Positions 21,573 to 30,092 of a stretch of DNA of 64,000 nt are shown piece by piece. The notes under the pieces were generated by a model. That model searched no databases, had not been told where the DNA came from, and saw only the letters and a list, made by a program, of their open reading frames with translations. The stretch lies in NCBI GenBank assembly GCA_016235165.1, contig JACRLX010000050.1, positions 1 to 64,000 of the forward strand, read 5' to 3'. Source of the stretch: Rhodocyclales bacterium. GTDB taxonomy: Bacteria > Pseudomonadota > Gammaproteobacteria > Burkholderiales > Rhodocyclaceae. Position 1 is the first letter of the stretch; each line of letters starts with the position of its first letter. A program made the translations under genes and the position numbers.

Positions 21573-24500
21573 CACGCACCCCCTCTGAACAACGGCGTGC
21601 CTTCCATCACCGCCAGCACGCGATCTATGGGCTGCACCCAGTCGCTGCGCGCGTCGCGGCAGTAACGCAGCCCGGCGGCAATGGTCGGCCACTGCGGCTT
21701 GAAGTTATTCAGCAGATCGATCACCGACTCGCCGGCCTCGGCCAGAGCAATCAAGGTTTGCCACAGATCGGCCATATGCAGCCCCTCGGGTTGTCCGCTT
21801 TCGACGAACAGCGCCGGTTGCGCTTGGCGCGCCGCCACGCGCGCCAATGCTGACTGGGCCGCCTCCAGGCGATCCTGTGGCTGCTTGACCTCGTAGCTGC
21901 GACCGCGCCCGGCGCGCCCGCGGATGATGAAGCCCGCATTCTTGAGTTCGTCGACGCCCATCTGCAGGGCGCGCAGTTCCTTGGACAAGGCGTCCACGGC
22001 AATCTCGTTGCGGCGGGGCATCAGGCAGCGCAGCCAGACGTAGGAGATGGCATCCAGCGCCTCTTTCTCCAGTTCCGGCGGCAGCGGCCGTTCGCGGGTG
22101 ACAAGCTGGTCCACGATGATGCTGATGTCCTGCAAGGCGAGGTGCAGCGGCAGCGGCTGCCCGGCGTGGTCGAGCACATGGCCGTAATGGGCGCTGTAGA
22201 GTTCGAGGCACTTGCCGATGCATACCAGGCGTACGTCCGACTCGGCGAGCGGCTTTCCGCCATAGCGCCCGGCCTCGATGGCCGCCAGTTCGGCGCGGGC
22301 GCGGCGCCGGACTTCCTGGCGCAGGCCGGCCCAGGCGCGCGGCCTGGGGTCGTCGCGGCGCTTGCGGCAGACGTGGATCAGGTCGTAGGATGCGTTCTCG
22401 TTATCTTGGAGATGCAGCGACGATTCGGCCTCGCCATGCACCGGATACACCGCCGCAATTTCGAAGCCGGTTTCGCATATGGCTTCGAGCAGCCCCTCCC
22501 ATATTTTTCCTTGCTGGTCGGTGTGATGAAAGGTGAACACCAGCAGACCTCGCTCCGGCAGCGCCCCATGGGCGCGGGCGAACACCTGCTTGAGCCCGCT
22601 GTAAAAATCCTCGCGGTTCTTGCCGCGGCTCCGGTTCTCGATGATCTCGGCAGCCTTCTCCGTATAGTCGGGCGCGAACCATGGATAACGGGATTTCAGC
22701 GCGAGTCGCAACCAGACGTAGAAAAAGTCCGCCAGCTCAGCGTAATTGACGTTGCCCACATAAGGCGGATCGGTGATGACGGCATCGACTGAAACTCCGA
22801 CGGGGAGCAACGCGGATGACTGGCAGCGGACTACAGCTCGTCCACTTCCGCCAAAGTCGACCGAAGGTTCTGCCAGAGCGCAACTTCCATCTTCGAGACG
22901 CTCCAGTTCCTGCCCCTTGGCGGTCGGTCGATAAATATTATCGGAGGGACACTGGCCGAATTGCTTGCCCTCAATGACGATGTCAAACCAGGCGCAGAAA
23001 CCCTTGCCGGTCTCGGCGCCCCAAATGTTGTCTTCGCAGGGGGTGAGCTTCGGTTGAAAGTCGTGCCTTGCGAATACTCCCTTGGCTGTCTCGCTCTTCT
23101 GCTGATTGGCCTTGAACCGTGCGAACAGGTTGGAGCCTTCCAGAAGACTGAAAAACGCGCACAACAACATCTCCTGCAACTTCGCGTCCTGCTCTTCCTG
23201 AATACCTGCGAGCAGGGTCGACAAGGCCAGCAACTGCCGCGGCGCGAACATTTCGTGCCAGTGGTTGTAGTGATGTGCGAGCAAGCCGGACTTGGTCTTC
23301 TCGCCCACCGGAATCTCGCTCTGCGGCCAGGGCAAGCTTGCCTTGTGCTTTTCCCATAGCTGCTCGGCTTCGATCAGCCGCGCCTTGTCGGCGACCGAGA
23401 AGCGCTTGAAGAACTTACCGTTTTCCGGCAGCAGAAAGCTTTCCGGCAGCGTGCGGCGCTTGAGCGGCAATGTTTCCTGGCGGTCGGCGCCGTCATTGAA
23501 CAGCGAACCCTGGGCGCCGTCGCCAGCGGCATCTTGCGCCGTTTCGTCGACGGGCAGGTAGGCTTGCAGCGCATAGGGCCGCACCGGCAGGCGCTTGTCG
23601 CGCGGCAACAGGCGGATGCTCTCGATGATCTTGTCGCGGTTGCCGCAGGAGCACTGGAACTGGCCCTTCTCCGGCAGGTTGCCGCGGCGCGGATCGTATT
23701 CGTGCCGGCAGGCGGGGCATGCGACATTGCCCTCGGGCAAGCTCCCGCGCCATTGCCAGACCGCCTCGCACTGCGGGCAGAGCAGCACCGTCAGCGGAAC
23801 TTTCTTGCGTTCTTTCGTCCTGTCGGTAGGTACGGCCAGCGTCACCCGCTCGCGGCAGCAGGGGCAGTCGAGATCTGCGAGCAGCGGATCGCGTGAGCGC
23901 TTGATACGCTTGGGTTCCGGTGCGTAGGCCCAGGCCGCGGTGGACCTTCCTTCGCCGGCCGCGCCGCGCGGCGCATCGACCATCATGGCCCGCTCGGCGA
24001 TCAGGGTGGCGGGCTGCAAGTCCCAGTCGAAGGTCTTGCGACAGGCCGGGCAGCTTACGTCGCGCCAGTAGCGCACGCTGACGCTCTTGTGCGCGACCAG
24101 CCAGTCCTTGAATAGGGGCACTTCCTTGCGGCAGTTGTGGTCGGTACAGATCGCGTGCTTGACCCAGAAGGTGTAGATGACGTCGGTCTCGACGGTCGGC
24201 GCCGCCTCGGTGCGATAAAGGCCGAGCAGAGTTTGCGCCAGCGGCCGGCCGCCATTCCAGGCGACGGGGCGCGCGGCGAGACGGGCGAAGGACTCCTCCA
24301 GCGCGGTAAGGTCCACCGGCTCGATTTCGGTCTTGACGATGAACCAGGCCACCGGGTTGAGGTCGATCCCTGTGACATCGCAGCCAAGGCGCAGCGCCTC
24401 GACTACCGTGGTGCCACCACCCATGAAGGGATCGAGCACCGCCTTGCCCTTGGTGTCCGGATCGTCGGCGTGGTTCTTGTAGAACTCGGCCATCAGGTCG

Positions 24501-24739
24501 GTGGGCTTGCCGTCGGGCTGTACCGCAGGCTTCAATGCGCCCAGCAGGATCGCGCGAAAGACGCAGGAGGCGCGCCGGGCGAACCACTTGTGCATCTGGT
24601 AAATGGGTTTGAAGCTGTTGCGCTCGGGCTCCGCCAGGCGGTTGATCTCGACGATGGGGAAGCCCATCTCGATGGCGCGCGGGATTTCCTCGCCCATTGA
24701 CTGGGGCTGGGGCTGCGGCTGGGCTTGCGGCGCGGTCAT
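21572..24739 (-). CDS. DUF1156 DNA adenine methyltransferase with zinc ribbons (PglXI-like)
   Basis: A 1055-residue Zn-ribbon adenine-specific DNA methylase (COG1743, DUF1156). The DUF1156 N-terminus reads ERNSFKPIYQMHKWFARRAS. SAM-binding motif I is LDPFMGGGTTVVEALRLG (about residues 105-122) and catalytic motif IV is ITDPPYVGNVNYAEL (about 670). Between them lie zinc-ribbon pairs such as CPACRKTFDW, CPCCRERV, CPQCEAVW and CPACRHEYD. It probably marks host DNA in the defence system. A Pro/Gln repeat (QAQPQPQPQ) opens the protein. It starts three bases after the PIN gene stop and overlaps the next gene. Confidence 0.88.
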   Translation of the reverse strand: MTAPQAQPQPQPQSMGEEIPRAIEMGFPIVEINRLAEPERNSFKPIYQMHKWFARRASCVFRAILLGALKPAVQPDGKPTDLMAEFYKNHADDPDTKGKAVLDPFMGGGTTVVEALRLGCDVTGIDLNPVAWFIVKTEIEPVDLTALEESFARLAARPVAWNGGRPLAQTLLGLYRTEAAPTVETDVIYTFWVKHAICTDHNCRKEVPLFKDWLVAHKSVSVRYWRDVSCPACRKTFDWDLQPATLIAERAMMVDAPRGAAGEGRSTAAWAYAPEPKRIKRSRDPLLADLDCPCCRERVTLAVPTDRTKERKKVPLTVLLCPQCEAVWQWRGSLPEGNVACPACRHEYDPRRGNLPEKGQFQCSCGNRDKIIESIRLLPRDKRLPVRPYALQAYLPVDETAQDAAGDGAQGSLFNDGADRQETLPLKRRTLPESFLLPENGKFFKRFSVADKARLIEAEQLWEKHKASLPWPQSEIPVGEKTKSGLLAHHYNHWHEMFAPRQLLALSTLLAGIQEEQDAKLQEMLLCAFFSLLEGSNLFARFKANQQKSETAKGVFARHDFQPKLTPCEDNIWGAETGKGFCAWFDIVIEGKQFGQCPSDNIYRPTAKGQELERLEDGSCALAEPSVDFGGSGRAVVRCQSSALLPVGVSVDAVITDPPYVGNVNYAELADFFYVWLRLALKSRYPWFAPDYTEKAAEIIENRSRGKNREDFYSGLKQVFARAHGALPERGLLVFTFHHTDQQGKIWEGLLEAICETGFEIAAVYPVHGEAESSLHLQDNENASYDLIHVCRKRRDDPRPRAWAGLRQEVRRRARAELAAIEAGRYGGKPLAESDVRLVCIGKCLELYSAHYGHVLDHAGQPLPLHLALQDISIIVDQLVTRERPLPPELEKEALDAISYVWLRCLMPRRNEIAVDALSKELRALQMGVDELKNAGFIIRGRAGRGRSYEVKQPQDRLEAAQSALARVAARQAQPALFVESGQPEGLHMADLWQTLIALAEAGESVIDLLNNFKPQWPTIAAGLRYCRDARSDWVQPIDRVLAVMEGTPLFRGGA

Positions 24740-24742
24740 GAT

Positions 24743-25249
24743 TCAGAAGCGCAAGTCGGTGGGCGCATAGGTTTCGATCTCGCCCGTGTCGCGCAAGGCC
24801 TTGTCGTTCGATACCAGGACGTCGGCCTTGAGCCGCAGTGCCACGGCCAACACCACTGAGTCGTTGGTGAGCAGCCCGTGCTTGCGCTGCAGGGCAAAGG
24901 CGCCGTCGACCAGATCGGCCAACTGGCAGGGCTCGAAGCCGAAGCCCAGGTCCAGCAGCGACTTCAGCTTGGCCTGGTACAGCGTCAGGCCGCGGATGGC
25001 CTCGGGCTTCGCCGAGAGGCGGCTGGCCGGGTTGCCGCCCGATGTAAGCCCGCGCATCATGGCCTCGGCAAGCATCAGTTTGTGGCTGAGTTCCTGCCAT
25101 ACCGTCTGCGGCAGCACGGCGGCCAGTTCGCCGCTGGCACAACGGCGTACAAAGCGCTGCGACTGGTCGGAAATACCCTGCTCGGCGTAGATCAGGATGT
25201 TGGTGTCAACCACGCAGAGGCTGCCGCCGGGGATGTCGTCGAGATTCAT
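24743..25249 (-). CDS. PIN-domain nuclease (VapC-like) embedded in the defence operon
   Basis: A 168-residue PIN-domain protein. The first acidic residue lies in LCVVDTNILIYAEQG, others in VWQELSHKLMLAE, and the C-terminal acidic pair in LLTNDSVVLAVALRLKAD and VLVSNDKAL. This fits a ribonuclease toxin. The start at 25249 overlaps the RHH gene stop as ATGA; a longer upstream frame was rejected. Together with the RHH gene it forms a probable toxin-antitoxin pair in the middle of the operon. Confidence 0.82.
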   Translation of the reverse strand: MNLDDIPGGSLCVVDTNILIYAEQGISDQSQRFVRRCASGELAAVLPQTVWQELSHKLMLAEAMMRGLTSGGNPASRLSAKPEAIRGLTLYQAKLKSLLDLGFGFEPCQLADLVDGAFALQRKHGLLTNDSVVLAVALRLKADVLVSNDKALRDTGEIETYAPTDLRF

Positions 25250-25488
25250 AGATCCCAGGCATCCAGTTCCAGCACGGCCTTCAACTGTTCCGGCGCAAGG
25301 CGCATCGGGCGTTCGCAATACAGCCGATAGGCGGCGTCGCGTTTGGCCGGCTCGGGCGCTCCCTGGGAAAGGTAGCGTTCGAGTGCGTCCTGGATCAGGT
25401 CGCTGAAGGGACGGTTCTCGTCGGCCGCGCGGCGCTTGGCCCGCCGCACTACGTCTTCCTCCAGTTGTGTGCCGATTTTCAGTTTCAT
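25246..25488 (-). CDS. Ribbon-helix-helix antitoxin-like protein
   Basis: An 80-residue protein with an N-terminal ribbon-helix-helix fold: strand MKLKIGTQLEEDVVRRAK, then helices through FSDLIQDALERYLSQG. The C-terminal 30 residues (LYCERPMRLAPEQLKAVLELD) would be the toxin-binding tail. The start overlaps the PglZ-like gene's stop (ATGA) and the stop overlaps the PIN gene start. It probably neutralises the PIN protein and may autoregulate, although no separate promoter is visible here. Confidence 0.75.
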   Translation of the reverse strand: MKLKIGTQLEEDVVRRAKRRAADENRPFSDLIQDALERYLSQGAPEPAKRDAAYRLYCERPMRLAPEQLKAVLELDAWDL

Positions 25489-26495
25489 GTTCGTTTCTCC
25501 TCTGCGTTAGCGACCGGCCCCAGCACCAGCCAGGGTGTCAGCATTTCCATCAGCGACAGGCCACCATGGCGATACACCGATTGCGAGGCGGATGGCGCTT
25601 GCGGCCGGTTGTGGCTGCGCCCGGCCAGAATCGCCAGGCGGCGTTCGGCATCCACGCGCAAGCCGGGTGTCGGCGGCGGCAGTGCTTCGTCGGCCTCGAA
25701 GTAGCGGAAGCGTTTGCCCTCCAGCGCCCGGTCGGCGTCCTTGAGTCGGGTATCGCTGAATCCCGACTTGACAAAGACATAGCCGTGGTCACTGGTGACC
25801 AGCACGCTGCGGTCCGGCGGCAGGGCTTGTACCGTATTGCGCCAGACCGATTCGAAGCCATCCCAGATGCCATCGAACAGCCCTTCATCCACGGCCGTGC
25901 TGTCTGTATAGCGCTGGTCGGGGAAGCGGCACCAGGCGAGGATAGCGTCATCAGAGTCCTCGATGGTGTGGTAGTGGGCGAGCTGGCCGAAGTAGTAGTA
26001 ACGCACCCCGGCTTGCCGAAGTTCGCGGCGCGAAGTCAATTGCGAGGGGCCGAGCTCCGGCAGATTGAAGCCCAGGCGATCGGCGACGAAGCGGTTGGTT
26101 TCGGATGGCACGGCGGCGCGGCTGCAGCCCAATTCCAGCACCGGACGCCGCGACGCCGCGGCAAGTTCCAACAAGCGCGGCAGTTCCCTTAGCGAGCAGC
26201 CATCGAAGATCACGGCCGCCGAACGCCGCTCGGCTCCGAAGAATGCACTTACGGTGCGCGACTCGTTCTGAGGCTGCACGAGCTCCTGATAGATCCCGTC
26301 GGCTGCGGCTCCGAGCAGGCTTTCCCGTTCGTTGACCTTTCGTTCGCCGGCAAGTAAATAGTTTTTCGGGGACCTTCCGGCTGCCGCGAAAGATCCCGGG
26401 CTCCATACTTCATCAAGCAGCCAGTGTTCGAGCCCGGGCAGGCGTGGTAAGGGCGCCGTGAGTTGCGCCAGAAGGTCGGCATCCAGGGCGGCCAT
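25485..26495 (-). CDS. PglZ-like alkaline-phosphatase-fold protein
   Basis: A 336-residue protein with a PglZ-type core. The metal-binding Asp and nucleophile region is VIFDGCSLRELPRL (about residue 95). A second metal site is LVTSDHGYVFV (about 250). The C-terminal block GRSHNRPQ followed by YRHGGLSLMEMLTPWLVL is typical of PglZ. PglZ is a core protein of BREX systems. This one is roughly half the size of many BREX PglZ proteins and lacks a large N-terminal region. It overlaps the DUF499 gene by one base upstream and the RHH gene by four bases downstream. Confidence 0.8.
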   Translation of the reverse strand: MAALDADLLAQLTAPLPRLPGLEHWLLDEVWSPGSFAAAGRSPKNYLLAGERKVNERESLLGAAADGIYQELVQPQNESRTVSAFFGAERRSAAVIFDGCSLRELPRLLELAAASRRPVLELGCSRAAVPSETNRFVADRLGFNLPELGPSQLTSRRELRQAGVRYYYFGQLAHYHTIEDSDDAILAWCRFPDQRYTDSTAVDEGLFDGIWDGFESVWRNTVQALPPDRSVLVTSDHGYVFVKSGFSDTRLKDADRALEGKRFRYFEADEALPPPTPGLRVDAERRLAILAGRSHNRPQAPSASQSVYRHGGLSLMEMLTPWLVLGPVANAEEKRT

Positions 26496-29083
26496 CAGGC
26501 TTCCTCCGCCGCAGCGACGTCGATATCCAGAGTAATTCGCGCCGCGTAGTTGGCGTTCGCCAACGCAGGAAGTTGTTCGCAGCGCTGTTCCAGTTGCGCC
26601 TTGGTCAGCGGGCCATGCAAGGTGATTTCCAGTTGCAGGTCGAGGTCGCCGCTGCCGGCCAGGCCGCCACGGTAGGCGGCGGGCAGGCTGGCCAGATCGG
26701 CATTCCTGAAATCGGTAAAGATCGAGAAGCGGGCCTGGCGGATCACAGGGATATCGAGGTCCACCAGCTTGGCCGCCACCTCCTGCCTCAGTTCGCCGAG
26801 GCTGGCACAGTGGGGAGTGGTGCGATCCTCGATACGTCGCCCAATGCCGCCGGTCGGCACATTGCCAGGCTCCGGCGTTGGCGTTGCCGTGCCGCCCTTA
26901 GGCCTTGATGCCGTGTCGTCGTCTGCTTGCGGCAGAGCCTTGGGCCATGGCGGCGCCAATTCGGCTTGGGCGAACTCGGCTTCCATGAGATGCACAGTCT
27001 CGCCGCAGGCGCCGCCGCCAAGGCGTTGATGCCTGAGGCCGAGCACACGCCGCGAATCCTGAACCAGCTCATGGATGGCGCGCGTGATCGTATCGGCGTG
27101 CAGCGGGACAGGAAAGCCAAGGTTGTTGCGGTAGGCGCGGTCCACCTGCTCGACCCGCTGGCCATGGAACTGGTCCAGCCGATCGCCCAGATGCTCGGCA
27201 AACAGGGACGGCGGGAAAACGTTTGCAAGGAGTTGATCGACAACTTCACGTTTGCTTGCCGCCTGGCCCAGTGGCTCGTCCTCGATTCGGGTTTCCGCCA
27301 CTGTCTCCGCCCACTGCTCGACGCGAACATAGATGTACCCGGCGTTGCGCAGCAGTCGTTGCAAGGCCCGGCTTTCATCGCTACGAATGTCTTCGTACTT
27401 GCGGCGGCTTTCGGCATTGCCGCCGCTGTTGGCGAGTTCGCCGGCCGCCTTGATCCGCCGCGCGTAGGCAAGCAGATTGGCGTCCTGGAGCAGGTTGGCG
27501 TTGCGGTCGCGCGGCTCGATCAGGATGATCTGATTGCGTTTTTGCGCACCAACATAAAGCGCGTGGCGTTCGTCCGCAGAAAGGCGTCGTGGTGCCAGCA
27601 CGAAGCGGCGCTCTCTGAGCGACAGCGCATCCAAGGCGGTCCTGGCCTGGTCCAGATCCCGAAAAACCACTGTTTCGGTAGTGTCCTGGAATACCTCGTG
27701 CAGCCAGGTCGAGACAAGTTGTTCCTGGGCATGCTCATGCGAATACTTGCTGGCATTGAGTTGCACCTTGGCGTGCTCGTTTTCATGCAGATCGAAGTGG
27801 TAGCGACCGTCGGCTTCATGAAAATAGGTGCCGTATTTTCGGAATGCGTCGAGGGCCGCAAGGAAATCGTTGGGGTCGTCGCCGGGCCTTACAACATGGC
27901 GCACAAGTTCGTCTTTCGAAAGGCCGGCCGGGCTGCCGGGGACAAGGCTGGCCAACAGGGTTGCCGAGGCTATGGCTTCGGCAAAGGGTTGCGCCGCGAG
28001 GTCCTGGTAGTTCGAGGCCGCGCAATTGATCAGACTACCGCTTGGATTGAGGTCTTGCAGGCGGTCGGCGCAGGCCGTATCGGTAATCCGGCAATTCGCG
28101 GCAGACATCAGATAGCTGCCGGGACCGCCGGCGTCGAGCATGGCGCCCAGCAGGCCCAGGGCGCTGCGGGTGCCCTGAAACGCGCCGGTCTGAGTGATGC
28201 GCGTAAATACCAGTTCCACGAGGTCGGGGAGGAAGGGGAATGTCGCCTCCATGCGCGAGGCATAGGATGCCGGAGTCTCGACGCCGAAGCGCTTCCAGGT
28301 ATTGATATATGACTGGATTAGCGCTCGCGCCGCTTCGCGGTCATAGCGGTCGGCATCGCGGAACAGGCGATGGCGCACGATGGCGGCCCGATCCTCGGTC
28401 TTGCGGAAACGCAACTCAACATGCGGCACGCGACGCAGGGTCGCGCCCGGTTCCGCGGTGCCATCGTAAACGGCAGCTATCAGGGTGACAGGTGAGTCGC
28501 GGTTGGCGGCCTCGCTCACCATTTGCAGGAAATTGAGGTTCTGCGTCCGGCGCGCCTCATTCACGATGCCCTGTATTCCGCGCTCCAGTTCATCGAACAC
28601 CAGCACCAGGTGTCGCGTACCGATGGCGGCGAGCAGTTGCTCCGGACTCGGCGGGTTGTTGTCGGTCCATGTTGCGCCCAGGCATTCACCGACCAACAAC
28701 CACAGCGCGTCCGCCGGTAGAGAGCGGTCGGTGAATTTGTGCACCAAGGTAACAGCATCGGCAGGTGGGAGCCACGTATGACCAATACTTCCGGCCCATT
28801 CCTTGGCCTCGGTTGGGCTGTTGAACATGTGGTGCACCAGCAAGAGCGAATGCGACTTGCCCAGTCCCTTTACCGCTTGGGCGAGAACCACGCCCTCCGC
28901 CTTCCCGCCCGAGAAACGCTTGCTAAGGACCCGCATCAAGGCATGAATATCTTCCGACGGAAATGTCAGCCCGAAGAATGTTTTCGTGTTCCGTTCAAGC
29001 GCATCGGCCGGCCCGGAGCGAAGACGTTCCAAGTCGATCACCGCGTCCAGCAGGGAGCTCGATGTATATCGTATAGTTAGCAT
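26495..29083 (-). CDS. DUF499-type AAA ATPase (BrxC/PglY-like)
   Basis: An 862-residue ATPase, first gene of the defence operon. Walker A is QAVKGLGKSHSLLLVHHMF (about residue 70) and Walker B is HLVLVFDELERGIQG (about 160). The middle region carries DUF499-like sequence, and a Pro/Thr-rich linker (TATPTPEPGN) precedes a C-terminal beta-rich domain. DUF499 ATPases correspond to BrxC/PglY of BREX. The start at 29083 (MLTIRYTSSS) was chosen because the 21-codon extension upstream falls in AT-rich promoter-like DNA. Its stop overlaps the PglZ-like start as ATGA. Confidence 0.83.
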   Translation of the reverse strand: MLTIRYTSSSLLDAVIDLERLRSGPADALERNTKTFFGLTFPSEDIHALMRVLSKRFSGGKAEGVVLAQAVKGLGKSHSLLLVHHMFNSPTEAKEWAGSIGHTWLPPADAVTLVHKFTDRSLPADALWLLVGECLGATWTDNNPPSPEQLLAAIGTRHLVLVFDELERGIQGIVNEARRTQNLNFLQMVSEAANRDSPVTLIAAVYDGTAEPGATLRRVPHVELRFRKTEDRAAIVRHRLFRDADRYDREAARALIQSYINTWKRFGVETPASYASRMEATFPFLPDLVELVFTRITQTGAFQGTRSALGLLGAMLDAGGPGSYLMSAANCRITDTACADRLQDLNPSGSLINCAASNYQDLAAQPFAEAIASATLLASLVPGSPAGLSKDELVRHVVRPGDDPNDFLAALDAFRKYGTYFHEADGRYHFDLHENEHAKVQLNASKYSHEHAQEQLVSTWLHEVFQDTTETVVFRDLDQARTALDALSLRERRFVLAPRRLSADERHALYVGAQKRNQIILIEPRDRNANLLQDANLLAYARRIKAAGELANSGGNAESRRKYEDIRSDESRALQRLLRNAGYIYVRVEQWAETVAETRIEDEPLGQAASKREVVDQLLANVFPPSLFAEHLGDRLDQFHGQRVEQVDRAYRNNLGFPVPLHADTITRAIHELVQDSRRVLGLRHQRLGGGACGETVHLMEAEFAQAELAPPWPKALPQADDDTASRPKGGTATPTPEPGNVPTGGIGRRIEDRTTPHCASLGELRQEVAAKLVDLDIPVIRQARFSIFTDFRNADLASLPAAYRGGLAGSGDLDLQLEITLHGPLTKAQLEQRCEQLPALANANYAARITLDIDVAAAEEA

Positions 29084-29212
29084 GAGTCTAGTCTGCGGAA
29101 GATTTCTAGTGTTGTCAAGAAATATATTTAAACAATTTGCGATCATTATGTTACGCTTGAACTGCCCATTGCGTAAAGCGTCCCTACGGAATCAATCTGT
29201 TCGGTATGACCT
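29084..29212 (-). promoter_or_regulatory. AT-rich junction and probable promoter of the defence operon
   Basis: This 129-base gap between the DUF499 start and the truncated ureG is AT-rich (minus strand AAATTGTTTAAATATATTTC). It contains a perfect TTGACA on the minus strand at 29118-29113. The sequence 17 bases on (CAGACT) is a poor -10, so the promoter call is tentative. Base composition contrasts sharply with the flanking GC-rich ureG copy, marking the right edge of imported DNA. Confidence 0.4.
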
Positions 29213-29676
<464 letters not shown>

Positions 29677-29690
29677 GCTGGGGGTGGTGG

Positions 29691-30011
29691 CTAGCCCGAG
29701 CCGCCATCGACGGACGGATCCACCTGCCTGGCGAGTATCAGATCGCCGACCGGGCATCCGGACGAGTTACGGCAGGCTTTGCAGAGTCCGGACATCTCGT
29801 TCAGCATCTCCCGACCGCCATTGGTGGCGAATACCTCCAGCAAAGCGTCCAGGTTGCTGACATTGGGCCGGCTTTGGTGCATTTCAAAAAAACCCAGGTC
29901 GGCCAGCATCGCGGCTGCAAATTCCGCCTTGCCGCCCTCTTCGCTGCTGATTTTTTCCAGGTAGCGCTTGAGGGCGCAATCGAATCCGAGGGGGCTGCTT
30001 GTCTGGACCAT
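29691..30011 (-). CDS. Small cysteine-motif protein, unknown function
   Basis: A 106-residue protein, mostly helical (SPLGFDCALKRYLEKI, LDALLEVFATNGGREML). A C-terminal cluster LCKACRNSSGCPVGDL (C-x2-C-x6-C) could bind metal, reminiscent of small zinc-binding proteins of the DUF6455 type. The ATG at 30011 is the best start, though no Shine-Dalgarno is visible; a TTG 51 bases upstream is possible. It lies 81 bases after the LuxR-type regulator in the same direction and would be the last gene of the signalling operon. Confidence 0.5.
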   Translation of the reverse strand: MVQTSSPLGFDCALKRYLEKISSEEGGKAEFAAAMLADLGFFEMHQSRPNVSNLDALLEVFATNGGREMLNEMSGLCKACRNSSGCPVGDLILARQVDPSVDGGSG

Positions 30012-30092
30012 GATCAGGAGAAGCTCTTGTTTTCCTGAAGTGTGGCCTACTCGTCGCAACAAGGGAATCGCGACAATATATTAGGCGGCTGG

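Noticed and set aside
29084-29146. ATG at 29146 as the start of the DUF499 ATPase
   Set aside because: The extra 21 codons fall in AT-rich promoter-like DNA and the conserved-looking N-terminus begins MLTIRYTSSS at 29083.
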